This document shows positions 49,492 to 58,059 of a DNA stretch of 64,000 nucleotides, in pieces. The DNA comes from Nocardioides oceani. GTDB taxonomy: Bacteria; Actinomycetota; Actinomycetes; Propionibacteriales; Nocardioidaceae. The translations under genes were made by a program, and so were the position numbers. The stretch's first letter is position 1. Each line of letters starts with the position of its first letter. The stretch lies in the NCBI RefSeq assembly GCF_030412965.1, contig NZ_JAUHJQ010000002.1:615979-679978 (forward strand), in the 5' to 3' direction. The notes beneath the pieces were generated by a model. It worked only from the letters and a program-made list of their open reading frames with translations. It was not told where the DNA came from and made no database searches.

Positions 49492-50855
49492 GGGTCCCCG
49501 TCCCCGACCACGTGCCCGCCGCCGAGGACCTCGGCCGCGTCCACTTCGTCGGCATCGGCGGCGCCGGGCTGTCCGGCATCGCCCGGATCATGCTCGCCCG
49601 TGGGATCGCCGTCAGCGGCAGCGACGGGGTGGACAGCCCCACCCTGGCCTCGCTCCGGTCGGCCGGCGCGACCGTGCACGTCGGGCACGACGCCGCGCAC
49701 GTCGGCGACGCCGGGACCCTCGTGGTCTCCACGGCCGTGCGCGAGGACAACCCGGAGTACCTCGAGGCCGTCCGTCGCGGGCTCCTCGTCCTGCCGCGCT
49801 CGACCGCGCTCGCCTCGGTCATGGCCGGCCGCCGGGTCGTCGCCGTCGCCGGCACCCACGGCAAGACCACCACCACCTCGCTGCTCACCGTGGCGCTCCA
49901 GGCCGCCGGCGCCGACCCGACCTACGCCGTCGGCGGTGAGCTGGCCGCGACCGGCACCAACGCCGCCGAGGGGAGCGGCGACCTCTTCGTCGCCGAGGCC
50001 GACGAGAGCGACGGCGCGTTCCTCCACTACAGCCCGTACGCCGCGATCGTCACCAACGTCGACGCCGACCACCTCGACCAGTGGGGCACCCCGGAGGCGT
50101 ACGCCGCCGCGTTCGACGAGTTCGCCGACACCGTCTCGCCCGACGGGTTCCTCGTCTGCGTGGTCGACGACCCCGGGGCGGCGGCGCTGGCCGAGCGGCA
50201 GCGGTCCCTCGGGCGCCGCGTCGTCACGGTCTCCACCCGGGCCGACGCCGGGGTGGACGTCGGGCCGGACGCGCTCGCGGGGGTCACGCTGTGGTCGCCC
50301 GGGGACCACTACCTCGCCGACGCGCTGGCGGCGCTGGCCGCCGGGGTCACCCTCGGGCTCGAGCCGGCCGCGCTGCGCGCCGGCCTGGCGGCGTACACCG
50401 GGACGAAGCGGCGGATGGAGCGCAAGGGCGAGGTCGCAGGCGTCCGCGTCTACGACAGCTACGCCCACCACCCGGCCGAGATCGTCGGCGACCTGCAGTC
50501 CGCGCGGTCGCTGGCAGGGGAGGGGCGCCTGGTCGTCGCCTTCCAGCCGCACCTCGTCTCGCGCACGCGGATCTTCGGCGAGGCGATGGGCCAGGCGCTC
50601 GGCGCGGCCGACGAGGTCGTGCTCACCGACGTCTACCTCGCTCGTGAGGACCCCGACCCCGAGGTCACCGGGGCGTACGTCGCCGGCGCGGTGCCGCTGC
50701 CGGCCGACCGCGTCGCGTTCGTGCCGGAGCTCGACGACGTGGCGGCCGAGCTGGTCCGCCGCGCGCGCCCCGGCGACCTCGTGCTGACCCTCGGCGCCGG
50801 CACCATCACCACCGTCGGCCCGCGCGTCCTGGAGCTGCTGCCCGACCATGGCTGA
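49488..50855 (+). CDS. murC: UDP-MurNAc-L-alanine ligase MurC
   Basis: MurC adds L-Ala to UDP-MurNAc. The product is 455 residues. HFVGIGGAGLSGIARIMLARG is the N-terminal UDP-MurNAc domain, VAGTHGKTTTTSLLTVAL the ATP loop, EADESDGAFLHYSP and VTNVDADHLDQWG follow, and YDSYAHHPAEIVGDLQS is the C-terminal ligase signature. The segment before DALAALAAG is shortened and reads SPGDHYLADAL where many MurC proteins have GRHNxxNAL; this may be an actinobacterial variant. It overlaps ftsQ by eight bases. Confidence 0.95.
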   Translation: MRVPVPDHVPAAEDLGRVHFVGIGGAGLSGIARIMLARGIAVSGSDGVDSPTLASLRSAGATVHVGHDAAHVGDAGTLVVSTAVREDNPEYLEAVRRGLLVLPRSTALASVMAGRRVVAVAGTHGKTTTTSLLTVALQAAGADPTYAVGGELAATGTNAAEGSGDLFVAEADESDGAFLHYSPYAAIVTNVDADHLDQWGTPEAYAAAFDEFADTVSPDGFLVCVVDDPGAAALAERQRSLGRRVVTVSTRADAGVDVGPDALAGVTLWSPGDHYLADALAALAAGVTLGLEPAALRAGLAAYTGTKRRMERKGEVAGVRVYDSYAHHPAEIVGDLQSARSLAGEGRLVVAFQPHLVSRTRIFGEAMGQALGAADEVVLTDVYLAREDPDPEVTGAYVAGAVPLPADRVAFVPELDDVAAELVRRARPGDLVLTLGAGTITTVGPRVLELLPDHG

Positions 50856-51615
50856 CCGGTCGAGCACCGACACCTTCGAGCGGACCCGACGCCGGTTCGC
50901 GCGCCGGCAGCGCGCGGGCCGGCGACGCCGGTGGCGGCTGCTCCTCGCGCTCGTGCTCGTCGTGGCGCTGGTCGCCGGCGGGGTCTGGCTGGTGCTCTTC
51001 TCCGACCGGCTCGCGGTGCAGGGCGTCGAGGTGCGCGGCACCGGCACGCTCAGCTCCGGCGAGGTGCGGGCCGCCGCGGACGTCCCGACCGGCGAGCCGC
51101 TCGCCACGCTCGACCTCGGGGCCATCGCGTCGCGGGTCGAGACCCTCGCGCCGGTGCGCAGCGTCGACGTCTCGCGCCAGTGGCCCGACTCGGTGCTCAT
51201 CGCGGTCGAGGAGCGCACCCCGGTGGCCGTCGTCTCCATCGGCGGCGAGTTCCGCGGCCTGGACGCCGAGGGCGTCGTCTTCGACCGGTTCCGCCAGGCT
51301 CCGGCGGGCCTGCCGCGGGTCGAGGTGGCCGCCGACGTCGCCGACGACGCGCTCGTCGAGGCGGCCGCCGTCGTGGCCGCCCTGCCCGGCGACCTCGCCG
51401 CGAAGGTCGACCACGTCGAGGTGCGCACCGTCGACCAGGTCTCCCTTGCCCTGCGCGACGGCCGCACCGTCCGGTGGGGGAGCGCGGAGGACTCCGAGCA
51501 GAAGGCGGAGGTCCTCGCCGGCCTGCTCGCCGCCCAGCAGGCCCCGATCTACGACGTCTCCGTCCCCGGCCAGCCCACCGTCTGCACCCAGCCCGCGGTC
51601 TGCGGCGAGTCCTGA
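50848..51615 (+). CDS. ftsQ: Division protein FtsQ
   Basis: The product is 255 residues. A very basic N-terminal tail (TRRRFARRQRAGRRRRWR), one membrane helix (about 29-51) and a POTRA domain (about 53-122: LAVQGVEVRGTGTLSSGEVRAAA, then RSVDVSRQWPDSVLIAVEERTPVAVV) are followed by the FtsQ C-terminal domain. FtsQ recruits FtsL/FtsB and downstream proteins to the septum. The ATG lies inside the end of murC. Confidence 0.93.
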   Translation: MADRSSTDTFERTRRRFARRQRAGRRRRWRLLLALVLVVALVAGGVWLVLFSDRLAVQGVEVRGTGTLSSGEVRAAADVPTGEPLATLDLGAIASRVETLAPVRSVDVSRQWPDSVLIAVEERTPVAVVSIGGEFRGLDAEGVVFDRFRQAPAGLPRVEVAADVADDALVEAAAVVAALPGDLAAKVDHVEVRTVDQVSLALRDGRTVRWGSAEDSEQKAEVLAGLLAAQQAPIYDVSVPGQPTVCTQPAVCGES

Positions 51616-51843
51616 CCCGCCGAGGGGGCGCTCCACCTGGTGCCGGGACGGCCTGCTGCGCCGGGCAACGCGCTGTCCACCCGTCTGCCGCGCCGTTCGG
51701 GCGGTCACGCGCCATCCGACTGGAGCGCCGTCGGGTCAGCGCGGCAGACCTCCGGACGGCGCATTGCATGCGAGGAGACGACACCTGCGGCTGCGGGACC
51801 GGACGATCGGAGCCAGGCCCGGTCCGAAGGGTCCGGGATCCAC

Positions 51844-51867
51844 GACACGGGCGACACGCGGCGTGTC
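51844..51867. promoter_or_regulatory. Clustered GACAC sites, including a palindrome
   Basis: GACAC occurs at 51844 and 51853, and in reverse at 51863-51867. The last two form a perfect palindrome GACACGC-g-GCGTGTC (51853-51867). GACAC is the WhiA recognition core, and WhiA controls ftsZ in several actinobacteria. Confidence 0.5.
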
Positions 51868-51916
51868 CTCCCGGATCGGGAGTGGTCTGCTGCCTAGTGT
51901 CATGGCCACGACGAGG

Positions 51917-51922
51917 TTGACA
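51917..51922 (+). promoter_or_regulatory. -35-like TTGACA upstream of ftsZ
   Basis: A consensus TTGACA. No good -10 lies 17 bases on; the nearest candidate, TATAAC at 51927-51932, is too close to be its partner and may be a separate -10. Confidence 0.45.
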
Positions 51923-51923
51923 T

Positions 51924-51954
51924 AACTATAACCCTCCACCTGAGGGTCAGAGTT
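51924..51954. promoter_or_regulatory. Symmetric 31-bp dyad upstream of ftsZ
   Basis: AACT-N3-ACCCTC-N5-GAGGGT-N3-AGTT is perfectly symmetric. Similar ACCCT...AGGGT sequences precede ftsZ in other actinobacteria as far as I recall. It could be an operator or an RNA stem. Confidence 0.6.
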
Positions 51955-52037
51955 GAGACACACCGCGTCGGACGAACTTCTCCAGCGGGCCCGCCCCGCA
52001 CCCACCGGACCGACCACCACCGAAAGGCGAAGCCGCC

Positions 52038-53249
52038 GTGGCAGCTGCACAGAACTACCTGGCCATCATCAAGGTCGTGGGCATCGGCGGTGGCGGCGTC
52101 AACGCCGTCAACCGGATGATCGAGGTGGGGCTCAAGGGTGTCGAGTTCATCGCGATCAACACCGACGCCCAGGCCCTCCTCATGAGCGACGCCGACGTCA
52201 AGCTCGACATCGGGCGCGAGCTCACCCGCGGCCTCGGCGCCGGCGCGAACCCCGACGTGGGCGGTCGCGCCGCCGAGGACCACGCCGACGAGATCGAGGA
52301 GGTCATCAAGGGCGCCGACATGGTGTTCGTGACCGCGGGCGAGGGCGGCGGCACCGGCACCGGCGGCGCTCCCGTCGTCGCCCGGATCGCCCGCTCGCTC
52401 GGCGCGCTGACGATCGGCGTCGTGACCCGACCCTTCGCCTTCGAGGGCCGCCGCCGCGCCAACTCCGCGGAGGAGGGCATCGCCGCGCTGCGCGAGGAGG
52501 TCGACACCCTCATCGTCATCCCGAACGACCGCCTGCTCTCGATCAGCGACCGCAACGTCTCGGTGCTCGACGCCTTCAAGCAGGCCGACCAGGTCCTGCT
52601 CCAGGGCGTCTCGGGCATCACCGACCTGATCACGACCCCGGGCCTGATCAACCTCGACTTCGCCGACGTGAAGTCGGTCATGGCCAACGCCGGTTCCGCC
52701 CTCATGGGCATCGGCTCGGCCCGCGGTGAGGACCGCTCGGTCGCGGCCGCGGAGATGGCGGTCTCCAGCCCGCTGCTGGAGGCCTCCATCGACGGCGCGC
52801 ACGGCGTCCTGCTCTCGATCGCCGGCGGCTCCGACCTCGGCCTGTTCGAGATCAACGAGGCCGCCGCGCTGGTCGCCCAGGCCGTTCACCCGGAGGCCAA
52901 CATCATCTTCGGCGCGACCATCGACGACGCCCTCGGTGACGAGGTCCGGGTCACGGTCATCGCCGCCGGCTTCGACGGTGGTACGCCGAAGCGGCGCGAC
53001 GAGGGCACGGTGCTGCGGCGCGAGCCCCGCCCGCAGCAGACGCAGGAGGAGACCCGCAACGCGGCCCAGGTGCTCGGGAGCGCCCGCCGCGAGGAGGCGC
53101 CCGTCCGCCAGGAGGAGCGCGAGCCCGTCGCGGCCGCGAGCCGTCCGCAGCAGGCGGCGCCGGCCCCGACCCAGCCCGCCCAGCGTCCGGCCCCGCGCCA
53201 GGTCCAGTTCGACGACGACGAGCTCGACGTGCCGGACTTCCTGAAGTAA
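52038..53249 (+). CDS. ftsZ: Cell-division GTPase FtsZ
   Basis: FtsZ polymerises into the division ring. The product is 403 residues: [18 protein letters not shown], the tubulin loop [39 protein letters not shown], the T7 loop [11 protein letters not shown] and [11 protein letters not shown]. The variable Gln/Pro/Arg-rich linker (about 320-390) ends in [12 protein letters not shown], the conserved tail that binds SepF and FtsW. The start is GTG with a modest AAAGGCGA site. The 422-bp upstream region carries its own control signals. Confidence 0.98.
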   Translation: MAAAQNYLAIIKVVGIGGGGVNAVNRMIEVGLKGVEFIAINTDAQALLMSDADVKLDIGRELTRGLGAGANPDVGGRAAEDHADEIEEVIKGADMVFVTAGEGGGTGTGGAPVVARIARSLGALTIGVVTRPFAFEGRRRANSAEEGIAALREEVDTLIVIPNDRLLSISDRNVSVLDAFKQADQVLLQGVSGITDLITTPGLINLDFADVKSVMANAGSALMGIGSARGEDRSVAAAEMAVSSPLLEASIDGAHGVLLSIAGGSDLGLFEINEAAALVAQAVHPEANIIFGATIDDALGDEVRVTVIAAGFDGGTPKRRDEGTVLRREPRPQQTQEETRNAAQVLGSARREEAPVRQEEREPVAAASRPQQAAPAPTQPAQRPAPRQVQFDDDELDVPDFLK

Positions 53250-53256
53250 CGCGTCC

Positions 53257-53988
53257 TTGTTCGCCTTCCGCACGACGCACGGCCCCGTCGGCCGGTCCGT
53301 GGAGCTCGCCTTCACCGACCGGTTCGGCGGGGTCAGCGCCGCGCCGTACGACGAGCTCGACCTCGCGGTCGCGCGCGACGACGACCCCGACGACCTCGGC
53401 CGGGCTCGCGCGGAGAACCTCCGCCGCGTCCTCGCCGAGATCGCCCCGGGTGCCGGGCTGGCGGACCTCCGCCAGGTGCACGGCTGCGAGGTCGTCACGG
53501 CGGACGGGCCTGTCGACCGGGCCCCGGGCGACGGGATCGTGACCACCCGCACGGACGTGGTGCTGATGGTGCGTGCGGCGGACTGCGTGCCGGTCCTGCT
53601 CTCGGGCGGGACGGTCGTCGGCGCGGCTCACGCGGGGCGCGCCGGGGTCGCGACGGGCGTCGTGCCCGCCACGGTCGCCCGGATGCGGGAGCTGGGCGGG
53701 TCCGACGTGGTCGCATGGATCGGCCCGCACGTGTGCGGGGGTTGCTACGAGGTGCCCGAGCGGATGCAGGGGGAGGTGGGGGCGGTGGAGCCGGCGACGG
53801 TCGCGACGACGACGTGGGGCACGCCCTCGCTGGACCTCGGTGCCGGAGTGCGGGCCCAGCTCGAGCGCGACGGGGTCGAGGTCGTCGACGTCGCCCGCTG
53901 CACCGTGGAGTCGCCGGACCTCTACTCCCACCGCCGCGACGGCCGGGACGCCGGGCGTCACGCCGGCTTCGTGCGGAGGGTCCGATGA
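53257..53988 (+). CDS. YfiH/LACC1-family multi-copper-type purine nucleoside enzyme
   Basis: The product is 243 residues. Conserved segments are LRQVHGCEV, VRAADCVPVLL, GAAHAGRAGVATGVVPATV and IGPHVCGGCYEV, holding the His and Cys residues of the metal site. Members were once called laccase-like polyphenol oxidases; characterised ones phosphorolyse or deaminate purine nucleosides. It starts with TTG at 53257, 7 bases after ftsZ, with no obvious ribosome site, so the start is uncertain. It is in the position of M. tuberculosis Rv2149c. Confidence 0.88.
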   Translation: MFAFRTTHGPVGRSVELAFTDRFGGVSAAPYDELDLAVARDDDPDDLGRARAENLRRVLAEIAPGAGLADLRQVHGCEVVTADGPVDRAPGDGIVTTRTDVVLMVRAADCVPVLLSGGTVVGAAHAGRAGVATGVVPATVARMRELGGSDVVAWIGPHVCGGCYEVPERMQGEVGAVEPATVATTTWGTPSLDLGAGVRAQLERDGVEVVDVARCTVESPDLYSHRRDGRDAGRHAGFVRRVR

Positions 53989-54683
53989 GCCGCCGCGACG
54001 AGCTGGCCGCCGGCCTCGCGGCGGTCCGCGAGCGGATCGCCGGCGCGTGCGCCGCGGCCGGCCGCGACGTCGACGAGGTCGCGCTCGTGGTGGTGACCAA
54101 GTTCTTCCCGGCCTCCGACGTGCGGCTGCTGGCCGACCTCGGTGTCACCGACGTCGGCGAGAACCGCCACCAGGAGGCCGAGGCGAAGGCGGCCGAGTGC
54201 GCCGACCTCGGGCTGCGGTGGCACTTCATCGGCGGCCTGCAGTCGAACAAGGCGGCCGCCGTCGCGGCGTACTCCTCGGTCGTGGAGTCCGTCGACCGGC
54301 CCAAGCTCGTCGGTCCCCTGGGCCGGGGAGCGGCGGGGCGCGAGGAGCCGCTCGACGTGCTGCTCCAGGTGAGCCTCGACCCGCCCGGTCGCGAGGGCCG
54401 CGCCGGGGTCGACCCCGACGCCCTGCCGGCCCTGGCCGAGCGGGTGGCCGGTGAGGAGCACCTGCGCCTGCGGGGGCTGATGGCGGTCGCGCCGCTGGGC
54501 GAGGACCCCGCGGCGGCGTTCGCCCGGCTCGCCGAGGTGCGCTCCTCCTTCGTCGCCGAGCACCCCGCGGCGACCTGGTTGTCCGCCGGCATGTCCGGCG
54601 ATCTCGAGCACGCGGTGCGCAACGGCGCGACACACGTGCGGATTGGCTCCGCGGTCCTCGGTTCGAGGCCCACGGACAAGTAG
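53985..54683 (+). CDS. YggS-family PLP-binding protein
   Basis: The product is 232 residues. VALVVVTKFFPASDVRLL carries the PLP lysine, with VGENRHQEAEAKAAE, RWHFIGGLQSNKAAAVA, LRLRGLMAVAP and LSAGMSGDLEHAVRNGATHVRIGSAVLG downstream. These alanine-racemase-fold proteins keep PLP and amino-acid pools balanced. It overlaps the previous gene by ATGA and matches the M. tuberculosis Rv2148c position. Confidence 0.95.
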   Translation: MSRRDELAAGLAAVRERIAGACAAAGRDVDEVALVVVTKFFPASDVRLLADLGVTDVGENRHQEAEAKAAECADLGLRWHFIGGLQSNKAAAVAAYSSVVESVDRPKLVGPLGRGAAGREEPLDVLLQVSLDPPGREGRAGVDPDALPALAERVAGEEHLRLRGLMAVAPLGEDPAAAFARLAEVRSSFVAEHPAATWLSAGMSGDLEHAVRNGATHVRIGSAVLGSRPTDK

Positions 54684-54686
54684 TGT
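54681..54686 (+). promoter_or_regulatory. Possible -10 box for sepF
   Basis: TAGTGT overlaps the yggS stop codon and lies 55 bases before the sepF ATG. An extra promoter for sepF is possible. Confidence 0.35.
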
Positions 54687-54741
54687 CCAGATCACCCCAT
54701 GAGTGCCCCACGCGGGCGCTGAGTCCCGAAAGGTCACACCC

Positions 54742-55245
54742 ATGAGCGGCGCGATGCGCAGGATCGGCGAGTACCTCGGCCTGCTCGAGGACACCGGCCG
54801 GTACGACGAGTACGACGGCGACGACTACCACACCCAGGAGACGACGCCGGTCGCCGCGGCAGCCCGCGCGCAGCGTCCCCGCAGCGCGGCGCCGGCCCCG
54901 GTCGCGGACCTCGCCGAGCGCCGCCGTCCCGTCGCGCCGGTGCCGTCGGCGGGCGTCGTGGCCGAGCTGAGCCGGATCACCACGCTGCACCCGAGCACCT
55001 ACAACGAGGCGCGCACCGTGGGGGAGAACTTCCGCGAGGGCGTCCCGGTCATCATGAACCTCTCGGAGATGGACGACGCCGACGCCAAGCGCCTGGTCGA
55101 CTTCGCCGCGGGGCTGGTCTTCGCCACGCGTGGCACCATCGAGCGCGTCACGAACAAGGTCTTCCTGCTCTCCCCGCCCAACGTCTCGGTCGCCGCTGAG
55201 GACAAGCAGCGGATCGCCGAGGGCGGCTTCTTCAACCAGAGCTGA
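54742..55245 (+). CDS. sepF: Division protein SepF
   Basis: The product is 167 residues. The N-terminal amphipathic membrane-binding helix ([16 protein letters not shown]) is followed by an acidic Tyr-rich linker. The C-terminal SepF core (about 90-155: [47 protein letters not shown], then [13 protein letters not shown]) binds the FtsZ tail. In actinobacteria SepF is the main FtsZ membrane anchor because FtsA is absent; indeed no ftsA is seen next to ftsZ. The ATG follows an AAAGG site. Confidence 0.96.
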   Translation: MSGAMRRIGEYLGLLEDTGRYDEYDGDDYHTQETTPVAAAARAQRPRSAAPAPVADLAERRRPVAPVPSAGVVAELSRITTLHPSTYNEARTVGENFREGVPVIMNLSEMDDADAKRLVDFAAGLVFATRGTIERVTNKVFLLSPPNVSVAAEDKQRIAEGGFFNQS

Positions 55246-55251
55246 GGTCAG

Positions 55252-55542
55252 GTGCACGTAGTCGGGTCGATCATCGAGATCGTCCTCTGGGTCTTCATCG
55301 CGCTGCTGTGGGTGCGGTTCGTCGTGGACTGGGTGCAGGTCTTCGCCCGCTCCTGGTCGCCGACGGGCGTGCTGCTGGTGGCGCTCGAAGTCGTGTACTC
55401 CGTCACCGACCCGCCCATCAAGGCGCTGCGCCGGGTGGTCCCGCCGCTGCGCCTGGGCAGCGTGGCGCTCGACCTGAGCTTCATCCTCGTGATGATCACG
55501 GCCTACGTCCTGCTCCAGGTCAACCGGGCCGTCTTCCTCTGA
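55252..55542 (+). CDS. YggT-family membrane protein
   Basis: The product is 96 residues with two membrane helices (about 5-28 and 72-92) separated by [25 protein letters not shown], the conserved YggT loop. YggT proteins lie with sepF and divIVA in many bacteria and may assist division or osmotic responses. The GTG start lies 6 bases after sepF. It corresponds to M. tuberculosis Rv2146c. Confidence 0.9.
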   Translation: MHVVGSIIEIVLWVFIALLWVRFVVDWVQVFARSWSPTGVLLVALEVVYSVTDPPIKALRRVVPPLRLGSVALDLSFILVMITAYVLLQVNRAVFL

Positions 55543-55633
55543 GGGAGCGGCGGTCCGCCGGGCGACACGCGTGCGCGGCTCCGCCGCCCTGACCAGCGCG
55601 TCCGCCGGGTCACACCCGTCCCGGGCCAAGCGC

Positions 55634-55639
55634 TATTGT
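55634..55639 (+). promoter_or_regulatory. -10 box for wag31
   Basis: TATTGT here, about 75 bases before the wag31 ATG, is a plausible -10. The -35 is weak. Confidence 0.45.
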
Positions 55640-55654
55640 TCGACGGAGCCGCTG

Positions 55655-55668
55655 GCACATGTCTGTGC
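55655..55668 (+). promoter_or_regulatory. Small dyad in the wag31 leader
   Basis: GCACA-tgtc-TGTGC lies just downstream of the predicted wag31 start of transcription. Confidence 0.35.
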
Positions 55669-55712
55669 ACACGCACCTGCCACAACCGACACGACAACGA
55701 ATGGGTGAGGTC

Positions 55713-56465
55713 ATGCCGCTGACGCCTGAGGACGTGAGCAACAAGCGCTTTACTCCTGTCCGGCTCCGTGAGGGCTACGACATGGGGGAGGTCGACCAGT
55801 TCCTCGACGAGGTGGAGGCCGAGCTCGCGCGGCTCACGAAGGAGAACGACGACCTCCGGGCCAAGCTGTCCTCCGTGCAGTCGGGCACCCAGCCGGTGCC
55901 GGTCGCCCAGCCCGCCGAGCCGACGCCCGCGCCGGCCGCCGAGAAGGCCCCCGAGCCCACGCCGGCCCCGGTCGCGCAGCCGGCCGCCGCGAACGCCGGC
56001 GCCCCGCTCGAGACCATCCGGGTCGAGACCGTCCCGCAGGCCTCGAACGCCGCCGCGCGGCTGCTCGAGATCGCCACCCGCAACGCCGACGAGCTCGTCG
56101 ACGAGGCCAAGAACGAGGCCGACAAGATCGTCGGCGAGGCCCGCACCAAGGCCGAGCGCCTGGAGTCGGAGTCCAAGACCAAGGCCGACCGCCTCGAGTC
56201 CGACGCCCGCACCCGCGCGCAGATGCTCGACTCCGAGACCGCCGAGCGCCGCCAGCAGATGTTCGGCGAGCTCGAGCGCGAGCGGGACCGGCTCAACAGC
56301 GAGGTGGAGACCCTGCGCTCCTTCGAGCGCGAGTACCGCTCCCGTCTCAAGAGCTACTTCACCCAGCAGCTCGAGGCCCTCGGCGCGGCCGAGAGCGCGG
56401 CGCCGACCGACGAGCAGCCCGCTCCGAAGCGACTCCGCTCCATCCTCGGCGAGGACGAGTCCTGA
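55713..56465 (+). CDS. wag31: Polar growth protein DivIVA/Wag31
   Basis: The product is 250 residues. The N-terminal lipid-binding DivIVA domain (about 1-55) reads LTPEDVSNKRFTPVRLREGYDMGEVDQFLDEVEAEL. A Pro/Ala linker (about 70-105) follows, then a long coiled coil (about 115-225) with repeats of K/E-rich SKTKADRLESDARTRA. It recruits the wall-synthesis machinery to the poles. The ATG at 55713 follows a GGTGAGG site; an upstream in-frame ATG at 55659 would add 18 residues unlike the family. It is followed by a strong hairpin. Confidence 0.96.
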   Translation: MPLTPEDVSNKRFTPVRLREGYDMGEVDQFLDEVEAELARLTKENDDLRAKLSSVQSGTQPVPVAQPAEPTPAPAAEKAPEPTPAPVAQPAAANAGAPLETIRVETVPQASNAAARLLEIATRNADELVDEAKNEADKIVGEARTKAERLESESKTKADRLESDARTRAQMLDSETAERRQQMFGELERERDRLNSEVETLRSFEREYRSRLKSYFTQQLEALGAAESAAPTDEQPAPKRLRSILGEDES

Positions 56466-56508
56466 GCTAGGCACCACCCGCCGCACCGCGGCACCGCACG
56501 ACCTCCCG

Positions 56509-56537
56509 GACGGCCGGCCCTCGTGGCCGGCCGTCCG
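56509..56537 (+). terminator. 12-bp hairpin terminating the division cluster
   Basis: GGACGGCCGGCC (56509-56520), a CTCGT loop and the perfect complement (56526-56537) lie 44 bases after the wag31 stop. A short GTCTGCGTCC follows in place of a U tract. Confidence 0.75.
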
Positions 56538-56565
56538 TCTGCGTCCGCGCCTCGGAGTGTCCGGT

Positions 56566-56593
56566 TGGTCGGGGCAACCGGCTCGACTACCCT
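56566..56593 (+). promoter_or_regulatory. Promoter of the DksA-like gene
   Basis: TTGGTC (56566-56571), a 16-base spacer and TACCCT (56588-56593). A small dyad CGGTTG/CAACCG (56563-56581) overlaps the -35. Confidence 0.5.
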
Positions 56594-56647
56594 CCGGCCC
56601 AGCACGGTGGCTCACCGCCATCGCCGCGACCGGCCCGAGGAGGCCCG

Positions 56648-57532
56648 ATGGCACGGAGCACGAGGAGGGGCCTGACCGGGACCGCCGTGTCGGCCGCCCG
56701 GCGGGTGATCGGCCTGGTCGGGACCGCGGAGCCCGAGCCCACCGCGGACCGGGCGCCCGAGAAGAGGGCCCCCGCGACGAAGAAGGCGCCTGCGAAGAAG
56801 GCCCCGGCCAAGAAGGCCCCGGCCAAGAAGGCCGCCGCGGACAAGGCTCCGCCGAAGAAGGCCGCCGCCACGAAGACCCCCGCGAAGAAGGCTCCGCCGA
56901 AGCAGGCCGCCGCCACGAAGACCCCCGCCACGAAGACCCCCGCGGAGAAGGCGCCCGCCACGAAGACCCCGGCGCGGAGGACCCCCGCCGAGACGTCACC
57001 CACCCCGAGGAAGGCCACGCCGGTGACCGAAGCCCGCCAGAAGTCCGGCTCGCAGCAGACGAGCGGCAAGAAGGCCACCGCGAAGGCGGCAGGCACCGGT
57101 GCGGCCAGCCCGAAGGCGGCCGCGAAGCAGGCGCCGCTCGCGAGCCTGGTCGTCAAGGAGGGGGAGGAGGCGTGGACCAGCGAGGAGCTCGCCGAGGTCA
57201 TCGACGAGCTCCACGAGCAGCGTGACCACAGCGCCACGATCATCCAGGGCCTCGACGACGAGCTCTCGGGCCTCATGCGCGACTCCGGCGACGGGGCCGG
57301 GCAGGACCAGGCCGACATCGGCTCGACGTCCTTCGAGCGCGACCACGAGCTGACCGTCCTCAACAACGAGCGCGACAAGGTGGCCCAGATCGAGCGGGCC
57401 CTGGGACGCATCGACGACGGGACGTACGGCGTGTGCGAGTCGTGCGGGGAGCCCATCGGGAAGATGCGGCTGATGGCTTTTCCCCGTGCGACACTCTGCA
57501 TGACATGCAAGCAGCGCGAGGAACGTCGCTGA
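56648..57532 (+). CDS. DksA/TraR zinc-finger protein with histone-H1-like Lys/Ala/Pro tail
   Basis: The product is 294 residues. About residues 35-165 are repeats of KAPAKK, KTPA and KAAA type resembling histone H1 or HU tails. The C-terminal DksA/TraR region (about 180-294) has a helical hairpin ([19 protein letters not shown]) and a four-Cys zinc site, [12 protein letters not shown] and [12 protein letters not shown]. DksA-type proteins act on RNA polymerase; the basic tail could bind DNA or RNA. Only the tip acidic residues typical of E. coli DksA are uncertain here. It overlaps the lspA frame. Confidence 0.88.
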   Translation: MARSTRRGLTGTAVSAARRVIGLVGTAEPEPTADRAPEKRAPATKKAPAKKAPAKKAPAKKAAADKAPPKKAAATKTPAKKAPPKQAAATKTPATKTPAEKAPATKTPARRTPAETSPTPRKATPVTEARQKSGSQQTSGKKATAKAAGTGAASPKAAAKQAPLASLVVKEGEEAWTSEELAEVIDELHEQRDHSATIIQGLDDELSGLMRDSGDGAGQDQADIGSTSFERDHELTVLNNERDKVAQIERALGRIDDGTYGVCESCGEPIGKMRLMAFPRATLCMTCKQREERR

Positions 57533-58059
57533 GCGACGACACCGCCCGTCCCGCCGTACCGTCGTACCCGCGGCGGGCCCGTTTCCGGCTCCTGTTCGCC
57601 GGGGTCTTCGCGGTCCTGTACGCCGTCGACGTGGTCTCCAAGATCCTCGCCGTCGAGCACCTCACCGACCGGCCGGACGTCGAGCTGGTCGGCGACCTGC
57701 TCGTGCTGCACCTGGTGCGCAACCCGGGCGCGGCGTTCAGCACCGGCACGGAGTACACCGTGGTGCTGTCCTGCATCGCGATCGCCGCGGTCCTGGTCGT
57801 GCTGTGGCTGGCCCGCCGGATCGGCGACGTGGTCTGGGCGGTCGCGCTGGGCCTGCTGCTCGCCGGGGTGGCAGGCAACCTCACCGACCGCCTGCTCCGT
57901 TCGCCCGGCCCTCTGCGGGGGCACGTGATCGACATGTTCATGCTGCCGAACTGGCCGGTCTTCAACGTCGCCGACATGTGCATCAACGTCGCGGCGGCCC
58001 TGATCCTCGTCCAGGCCTTCCGCGGCGTGCGGATCGACGGCGGGAGGGAGGACCGGTGA
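57505..58059 (+). CDS. lspA: Lipoprotein signal peptidase II
   Basis: LspA removes signal peptides from prolipoproteins in the membrane. The product is up to 184 residues with four membrane helices. Family motifs are [19 protein letters not shown] with the first catalytic Asp, and [12 protein letters not shown] with the second. The ATG at 57505 lies inside the DksA-like gene and has no ribosome site. A CTG at 57529 follows a GAGGAA stretch and could be the true start. Position corresponds to lspA before rluD in M. tuberculosis. Confidence 0.93.
   Translation: MQAARGTSLSDDTARPAVPSYPRRARFRLLFAGVFAVLYAVDVVSKILAVEHLTDRPDVELVGDLLVLHLVRNPGAAFSTGTEYTVVLSCIAIAAVLVVLWLARRIGDVVWAVALGLLLAGVAGNLTDRLLRSPGPLRGHVIDMFMLPNWPVFNVADMCINVAAALILVQAFRGVRIDGGREDR

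Larger units (their letters stand above)
51616..52037. other. 422-bp intergenic region ftsQ/ftsZ
   Basis: No convincing gene is present. The first ~220 bp show nothing I can name. From 51844 to 51961 it holds GACAC motifs, a -35-like TTGACA and a 31-bp dyad (listed separately), then a leader of about 75 bases to the ftsZ GTG. Confidence 0.7.

Noticed and set aside
51640-51897. Open frame of 85 codons between ftsQ and ftsZ
   Set aside because: No ribosome site, no family resemblance and biased composition; the region is better read as regulatory DNA.
55659-55712. Upstream ATG extending Wag31 by 18 residues
   Set aside because: The DivIVA domain begins at the ATG at 55713, which has a GGTGAGG site; the extension has neither.
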